Of a stretch of DNA of 9,174 bases, positions 5,221-9,174 are shown piece after piece. The stretch is from Anaerolineae bacterium (lineage in GTDB: Bacteria > Chloroflexota > Anaerolineae > 4572-78 > J111), in assembly GCA_020433785.1 (NCBI GenBank), contig JAGRCC010000680.1:1-9174 (forward strand), given 5' to 3'. Position 1 is the first letter of the stretch. Every line of letters starts with the position of its first letter. The translations under genes were made by a program, and so were the position numbers. Under the pieces are notes generated by a model. It saw only the letters and a list, made by a program, of their open reading frames with translations, did no database searches and was not told the origin of the DNA.

Positions 5221-7659
5221 TCAATGAAGCCTAAGCAGAGCTGCATCATCGACCAGACGGCGCCCTTTAGTGTCAAATGCCGGCAGTCGTTGACCGGTAA
5301 CCTGATCATATAATCCGATGGCGATGTGATCGATCTGACTAAAATCATCAGCCGGTAGTGGGTGAATATCTTGAATGATTTCCCTCACCAACCACCGATC
5401 AGTCGGGTAGGCGGCACTGACCGGCGGGCCATCGGCCTGGCTGCGCACAAAACCGTCGGCGGCGCGGAGGTGAATGAAGATAGTGTAGTTAGTGGAAATT
5501 GGAGCGGTCGATTGCCAAAAAAGGGTTAGGGAGTTAGTTGAGTTTAAAGAGTTTGTAGAGTTAAAGGCGTTTATAGGATTAGGGGGGGTAGGAGAGGTTA
5601 GGGAGAAGGCGAGAAGGTGAATCGTTTGGTCAGGACCAAAAGTGGCCAGTGGCGGGGCAGTGAACCGATCGGAGTTAGGCGGGAGAATTTGATAAAGGTA
5701 GTCGCCGTCAAATTGGCCGAGTGGGCGAAAAGCGGGGTTGCGCTCGACCTGCCAGCGATCGACGGTTTCCCATTGGGTGCGGTCGAAGGGAGCTTCGCCG
5801 GGATGAATGAGGAGGTAGAGCCAAGGGGAGTTATTGGTGTTCATAGCGTTTGTAGAATTAAGAGAGTCAAAGGTGTTTTGATAGTTAGAGGGTGAAGTTT
5901 GGGAAACTGAAGGTGTAGGTAATGGGACTGTAAGAAGTTGGGCAGCGAGGGTTTGGAGGGCTATAACGGCCGTGTCATCCGGAAAATCGGCCAGAGCTTG
6001 GGCTAGGATGGGTTGTCGGGCCGGAGTGTAGCCGGAATAGCCGTTGATCAGTGGCCACCAACCGAGCGTGCTGGCGTACATTCGTTTGACTTCGGGATAT
6101 TCGAGGGCCGGGGCGCTGTGCAGCGGTAATTCGATTAGTGCGAAGTTGGCCGGCTGGCTGGCCAGCCAGTCATAGGCCGGATTGAGGCTGGTCCGATTTT
6201 CGACACGGGCCAATGGCAGTGGGATGGACAGCGATTCGAGAGTGAGCAGCCCTGAACAGAGGATGAGCAGCAGGGTCGATTTGAGATTAAACCGTACGCC
6301 GAAAAGCGTAAAAAATGAACGGTGGGGTTGGCTGTTGTTAGCCTCAAGTCGATGGTTAAGGTACGCATACCCCCAAGCAGCCAGACCGGCCAGGGCGAAT
6401 AAAGCGGGAATGATCCAACGCGGTGGGACGCGAATGATGGTGGTGGGGGGGATGACGGCAGCCAGTAGAGCGTACGGCGTTGGGAAAGTCAGGATCAGGG
6501 TAATAATGAGGCTAAGGCAAAGGCTGGTAAGAATAAATTCAATTGCGAGTTTAGGGAAGTAGGGGTCGGGTTTTGGGCTTTGCGTGATGACGTTTGATTT
6601 TTGGGAGGCCGTTCGTAGCATTACTTGCCGCCAGGTTTGAAACGCCCAAAGCACGGCTATCATAGCGAGTATCGGCGCGGTGATCCCCAGAAAAAGTGTA
6701 TTTTCTTCAGTAAAATTGGGCCGATTGCGGGCCGGTGCGGTTAAAGGGCCGAAGAGAATGTTGAACGGCGCTGCCGCCGCGTAATCGGTGAAAGTGGCGG
6801 CCAGAGATAATGCTTGTGTCAGTGGCCGAGCCTGACGCAGATCATTGATGACCGACAAATAGGGGTAGGCAAATGGCAGAGTCAGACAAAAGGTGATAAT
6901 CAAAGGAACGATGAGTTTATAGAGTTTGGGTATTTTTGGAGGTGGTAGAGGTGGAGATTTGAGCGGGAGAAGTTCCGGTAGGGTGAGCGCGATGACCGTA
7001 TAGATGGTGAAAAGGAGAATGGTGTAGATCGCTAGATACCACGAGGCCAGTAGTTGTAAGGTCAAAAATAAGGTGAGGCAGATTTTGAAACGGTTTTGTC
7101 GCTGACTGCTGACTACTGACCGCTGACCGTTATCTAGCGCTTTGTCGAGAAAGAGTAAAGCTAACGGCAGCCATTGGAAGGTTAAAAGCTGTAAGTGGGC
7201 GATTGCGGCCAGGCGATAGGGAGCGAAACCAAAGATCAAGCCGGCGATAAAAGCAGCGCTGCGCCGGTGCGTCCAGTGGAGTGCCAGCAAATACATACTA
7301 AAGGCCGCCAGAGGAAATGAAAGTAGCAAGCTTATGTTGTAAGCTAAAATCGGTTCGCCGGAGAATTGGATAGGCAGTGCCAGCAGGGCAGTGCTAATCA
7401 GATGTTCAGAATAGGCCAGCGTGTTGGGCAAGGGATGAAAAATATTAGCATTGAACAGATTAAGGGGGTCGGTCAGTAGGGCGTGGCTGTCCCAGGCTAA
7501 AATCCAGGTGTTCAGCAGCGGATCGCCGATGTCGTTGGGCACCGCGCTGGTTAGGTTGAATATCAGCGGGTAGGTCAGCCCGATCGCCAATGAGCCATAA
7601 ACCACCAGGGCTAATATCGTTGCCCGATGAGTTGGGGTTTTAGATGAACGGTGGCTCAC
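5221..7659 (-). CDS. GT-C-like multi-pass membrane protein, putative glycosyltransferase, with C-terminal beta module
   Basis: This 812-residue protein has roughly ten to twelve hydrophobic helices between residues 12 and 485. The first long loop has acidic residues Asp43 and Asp46 (NDIGDPLLN), where GT-C enzymes place metal or lipid-phosphosugar binding acids. A soluble region follows with YDWL (from 496), IELP and NGYSGY (539-544). A beta module (about 674-812) ends in the YDQVTGQRLPAFD signature. The likely role is transfer of a sugar from a lipid-linked donor outside the membrane, by analogy with the fold; donor and acceptor are unknown. It starts with GTG at 7659, overlapping the upstream gene's TGA by 4 nt (GTGA), so translation is probably coupled. 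In-frame repeats are unusual: 7-bp units encode residues 178-187 in a loop between helices, and 9-bp units encode residues 592-612 and 694-711. A noncatalytic envelope role is possible. Confidence 0.85.
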   Translation of the reverse strand: MSHRSSKTPTHRATILALVVYGSLAIGLTYPLIFNLTSAVPNDIGDPLLNTWILAWDSHALLTDPLNLFNANIFHPLPNTLAYSEHLISTALLALPIQFSGEPILAYNISLLLSFPLAAFSMYLLALHWTHRRSAAFIAGLIFGFAPYRLAAIAHLQLLTFQWLPLALLFLDKALDNGQRSVVSSQRQNRFKICLTLFLTLQLLASWYLAIYTILLFTIYTVIALTLPELLPLKSPPLPPPKIPKLYKLIVPLIITFCLTLPFAYPYLSVINDLRQARPLTQALSLAATFTDYAAAAPFNILFGPLTAPARNRPNFTEENTLFLGITAPILAMIAVLWAFQTWRQVMLRTASQKSNVITQSPKPDPYFPKLAIEFILTSLCLSLIITLILTFPTPYALLAAVIPPTTIIRVPPRWIIPALFALAGLAAWGYAYLNHRLEANNSQPHRSFFTLFGVRFNLKSTLLLILCSGLLTLESLSIPLPLARVENRTSLNPAYDWLASQPANFALIELPLHSAPALEYPEVKRMYASTLGWWPLINGYSGYTPARQPILAQALADFPDDTAVIALQTLAAQLLTVPLPTPSVSQTSPSNYQNTFDSLNSTNAMNTNNSPWLYLLIHPGEAPFDRTQWETVDRWQVERNPAFRPLGQFDGDYLYQILPPNSDRFTAPPLATFGPDQTIHLLAFSLTSPTPPNPINAFNSTNSLNSTNSLTLFWQSTAPISTNYTIFIHLRAADGFVRSQADGPPVSAAYPTDRWLVREIIQDIHPLPADDFSQIDHIAIGLYDQVTGQRLPAFDTKGRRLVDDAALLRLH
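5527..5580. repeat. Six 9-bp tandem units inside the membrane-protein gene (array A)
   Basis: On the coding strand the units are AATCCTATA, AACGCCTTT, AACTCTACA, AACTCTTTA, AACTCAACT and AACTCCCTA. They encode a tripeptide series NPI-NAF-NST-NSL-NST-NSL (residues 694-711). The array sits between two strands of the C-terminal beta module, where the sister copies of the module have no insert. Being 9 bp long, gain or loss of units keeps the frame. Confidence 0.75.
5824..5886. repeat. Seven 9-bp tandem units inside the membrane-protein gene (array B)
   Basis: Degenerate 9-mers beginning mostly with AAC or AAT encode NYQ-NTF-DSL-NST-NAM-NTN-NSP (residues 592-612). Two unit types are shared with array A 240 bp away (TGTAGA[AG]TT and AAAGG[CT]GTT on the plus strand), so the two arrays are related rather than independent low-complexity tracts. 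Confidence 0.65.
7101..7128. repeat. Four 7-bp tandem units (RGTCAGY) in the membrane-protein gene
   Basis: The plus strand tiles exactly as GCTGACT, GCTGACT, ACTGACC, GCTGACC. The coding strand therefore reads RGTCAGY four times, encoding GQRSVVSSQ-like residues 178-187 in a loop between two membrane helices. Because 7 is not a multiple of 3, loss or gain of one unit would shift the frame. Confidence 0.75.
7656..7659 (-). other. GTGA stop/start overlap coupling the two membrane-protein genes
   Basis: The TGA stop of the upstream gene (7658-7656) and the GTG start of the downstream gene (7659-7657) share four bases. No strong Shine-Dalgarno precedes the GTG, so re-initiation by terminating ribosomes is the likely way the second protein is made. 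Confidence 0.8.
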
Positions 7660-9174
7660 GGCGTCACCGTTATAATAACGCTGTTATCGGTCAGCGGCTG
7701 ACCTTCGCCATCGACGGCGGGCAAGCGCTGCCCGGTCGCCGGATCGTAGATGCCGATCGCCAGTTGACTGATCTTGCCGTTTGGATCGAGTATCCGCTGA
7801 TCTTGAATCAGTTGGCCGGGCCGCCACTGGGGTAGGGGATACAGGCCATCGTAAGGCACACCGTCCGATTGGGTAACTAACTGTCCCTCCGCATCAAGAG
7901 CGTGAACAAAGATACTGTAATTTTCCGCCGGCGGGTGATCGGCCTGCCAGACAAGGTTCACGGTATTGTCCGTCATCGTGGCTTGCAGCAGCCTGATGCC
8001 CTCGCCGAAGGTGGCCACAGGCTGCCGGACGTTGAGCGCCAGGGGTGGCGGCTCGAGCCACAGGCTGCCCAACGTAAACGTGGTTCCGCCGTCAGGCACA
8101 ACCGGCAGACGTTCCCCGGTATCGCGCCGATAGACGCCGGTAGTGAGTGTGTAACGAATCGGCGGCAGTGTGGCCGGGATTTTTAGATGCAGCGGATTGC
8201 GCAGGTACAAACCGGGCGGCCAGTTGCGCGTCGGGATATCCTCGGGGCTAACTTCATCGACGGTGGCCATTGTTCGTCCGTCCGGCGCATCCAGATGGAG
8301 GAAGACTGAGTAATTGGCGTCGAGGTCTTGCTGCGCCCGCCAATAGAGCACGGCCGTGATAACCGCTTCTCCTTCCGCCGGCAGTTGGACCGCCTCCGGC
8401 AGGTGATCGATGCCAACCAGCCGGATTTGATCGCCAAAATCGACGTGCAGTTGGCGGTCGGCCGGCTGGGGCAAATCAGGATCGGATTGTAGGGTAAACA
8501 GCGGCGCTAGTGGGCGCGATAGAACAAACAGGGCGATAAGTAGAGCGGTCGTCAGGAGGAAAAGCTGGAGATGGGAGATGGGAGATGGGAGATGGGTTAG
8601 CTGACGGTTGACAACTGATGGCTGAGCGCTCATGGTCGACCGCCGACTGCCGATGACTGACCGCAGAGGGCTAACAACGATCATGGTTGCTAGCGTTAAG
8701 CCTGTTAGGAGAGTGAGCCATAAGCCGATTGTGCGTAAAGGTGTCGACTCCAGTTGGAGGGTGAGGCGGTGCTGTCCGACAGGTATGGAGGTTTGGATTA
8801 ACCCGATGTTAAGGGTGATCGAGAAGGGAATGGGTTGGTCGTTAAGATAAAGTTGCCAGCCGGGCCAATAAAGGGTGCGGATAGTCGCGGTAAACGACGC
8901 CGGGGTATCGATCTGCCAGGCATCCGATTCGGCTAGATGGTCGGTGATGTCGATCCGGGCTTCGGGCGGTACAGCCGCCGGATCGATTTTTTGCGGCGGG
9001 CGACCGGCTTCGTAATCGGGCTGGAGCGTGTCCGGCTCGGGGTGCTGCTGCGCCCAGCGTGGTAAAAATTCGCCGGTGCTGGTGGTGCCAATCGCGCCGG
9101 AGACCACTTCATAGCGAAACGCATCGGCCGGGGTAGGCGTTCCCCAGGAAATGAATTGAGACGGATATAAATAG
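7656..9174 (-). CDS. YfhO/PTPS-related large membrane protein, C-terminal part (N-terminus cut by window edge)
   Basis: The frame is open from the right edge (first full codon 9173-9171) to TGA 7658-7656, giving 505 visible residues. A GTG at 9107 is a possible start, but the frame upstream still reads as protein (SQFISWGTPTPADAFRYE), so the gene continues outside. The visible part begins with a lumenal or extracellular region (SGAIGTTSTGEFLPRW, then a beta segment WPGWQLYLND ... VGQHRLTLQLESTPLRTIG) typical of YfhO/6-pyruvoyl-tetrahydropterin-synthase-related membrane proteins. Two hydrophobic helices follow (IGLWLTLLTGLTLATMIVV and LFLLTTALLIALFVL). The C-terminus holds two beta modules, from about visible residue 246 and from about 389. 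The loop between the two helices is encoded by 7-bp repeats. It is coupled to the next gene by a GTGA overlap. The likely role is membrane glycan or lipoteichoic-type glycosylation; the substrate is unknown. Confidence 0.85.
   Translation of the reverse strand, partial: YLYPSQFISWGTPTPADAFRYEVVSGAIGTTSTGEFLPRWAQQHPEPDTLQPDYEAGRPPQKIDPAAVPPEARIDITDHLAESDAWQIDTPASFTATIRTLYWPGWQLYLNDQPIPFSITLNIGLIQTSIPVGQHRLTLQLESTPLRTIGLWLTLLTGLTLATMIVVSPLRSVIGSRRSTMSAQPSVVNRQLTHLPSPISHLQLFLLTTALLIALFVLSRPLAPLFTLQSDPDLPQPADRQLHVDFGDQIRLVGIDHLPEAVQLPAEGEAVITAVLYWRAQQDLDANYSVFLHLDAPDGRTMATVDEVSPEDIPTRNWPPGLYLRNPLHLKIPATLPPIRYTLTTGVYRRDTGERLPVVPDGGTTFTLGSLWLEPPPLALNVRQPVATFGEGIRLLQATMTDNTVNLVWQADHPPAENYSIFVHALDAEGQLVTQSDGVPYDGLYPLPQWRPGQLIQDQRILDPNGKISQLAIGIYDPATGQRLPAVDGEGQPLTDNSVIITVTP
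8567..8596. repeat. Perfect 7-bp tandem repeat (CCCATCT on coding strand, about four copies)
   Basis: Thirty bases of exact GGAGATG-type repeat on the plus strand encode THLPSPISHL in the loop between two membrane helices of the YfhO-related protein. A perfect heptamer tract is prone to slippage, and a one-unit change would shift the frame and remove the C-terminal modules. Confidence 0.85.
8600..8662. repeat. Nine degenerate 7-bp units related to RGTCAGY
   Basis: The plus strand tiles without gaps as GCTGACG, GTTGACA, ACTGATG, GCTGAGC, GCTCATG, GTCGACC, GCCGACT, GCCGATG, ACTGACC. It abuts the CCCATCT array (3 bp between) and uses the same heptamer family as the array at 7101-7128 in the next gene. 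It encodes a SVIGSRRSTMSAQPSVVNRQ-like loop. Confidence 0.65.

Noticed and set aside
6182..6562. Plus-strand open frame of 126 codons opposite the 812-residue membrane protein
   Set aside because: It is antisense to a long gene with coherent membrane helices, and its composition is not protein-like.

Overview
All supported genes lie on the minus strand, so the window reads right to left. The likely source is a member of the Chloroflexota, probably Anaerolineae-like. This is an inference from two things: large membrane proteins carrying a recurring C-terminal beta module (NY[ST]-[IV]F-H ... TGqRLP), and Rab-like small GTPases and multidomain signalling kinases in one neighbourhood. No rRNA, tRNA, CRISPR array, integrase or transposase was seen.

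Layout, in transcription order. (1) 9174-7656: C-terminal part of a large YfhO/PTPS-related membrane protein, cut by the window edge. (2) 7659-5221: an 812-residue GT-C-like membrane protein. It overlaps gene 1 by 4 nt (GTGA), so the two form a cell-envelope or surface-glycan operon. They share a beta module present in three copies, and both carry in-frame 7-bp tandem repeat arrays; the second also has two 9-bp arrays. (3) 5220-4975: an AT-rich control region with a sigma70-like promoter and perfect palindromes. (4) 4974-4801: a 57-residue ribbon-helix-helix type protein, followed by a strong intrinsic terminator. (5) 4560-3832: an OmpR-type response regulator behind a good promoter. (6) 3777-3675: a possible frameshifted 33-codon small gene with a strong Shine-Dalgarno sequence. 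(7) 3596-3081: a Rab/Ras-like small GTPase. (8) 3078-1831: a soluble PAS histidine kinase starting 2 nt after the GTPase stop. (9) 1619-1: a Ser/Thr kinase-TIR-AAA fusion behind its own promoter, cut by the left edge.

The response regulator, GTPase and histidine kinase probably form one signalling unit: a phosphorelay with a Ras-type switch co-transcribed between sensor and regulator. The kinase-TIR-ATPase next to it has the architecture of a multidomain signalling or immune-type protein. Whether it works with the phosphorelay cannot be decided from sequence. These two, the hidden small ORF, and the repeat arrays in the membrane proteins are the observations most worth following.

No gene-free stretch exceeds about 250 bp.
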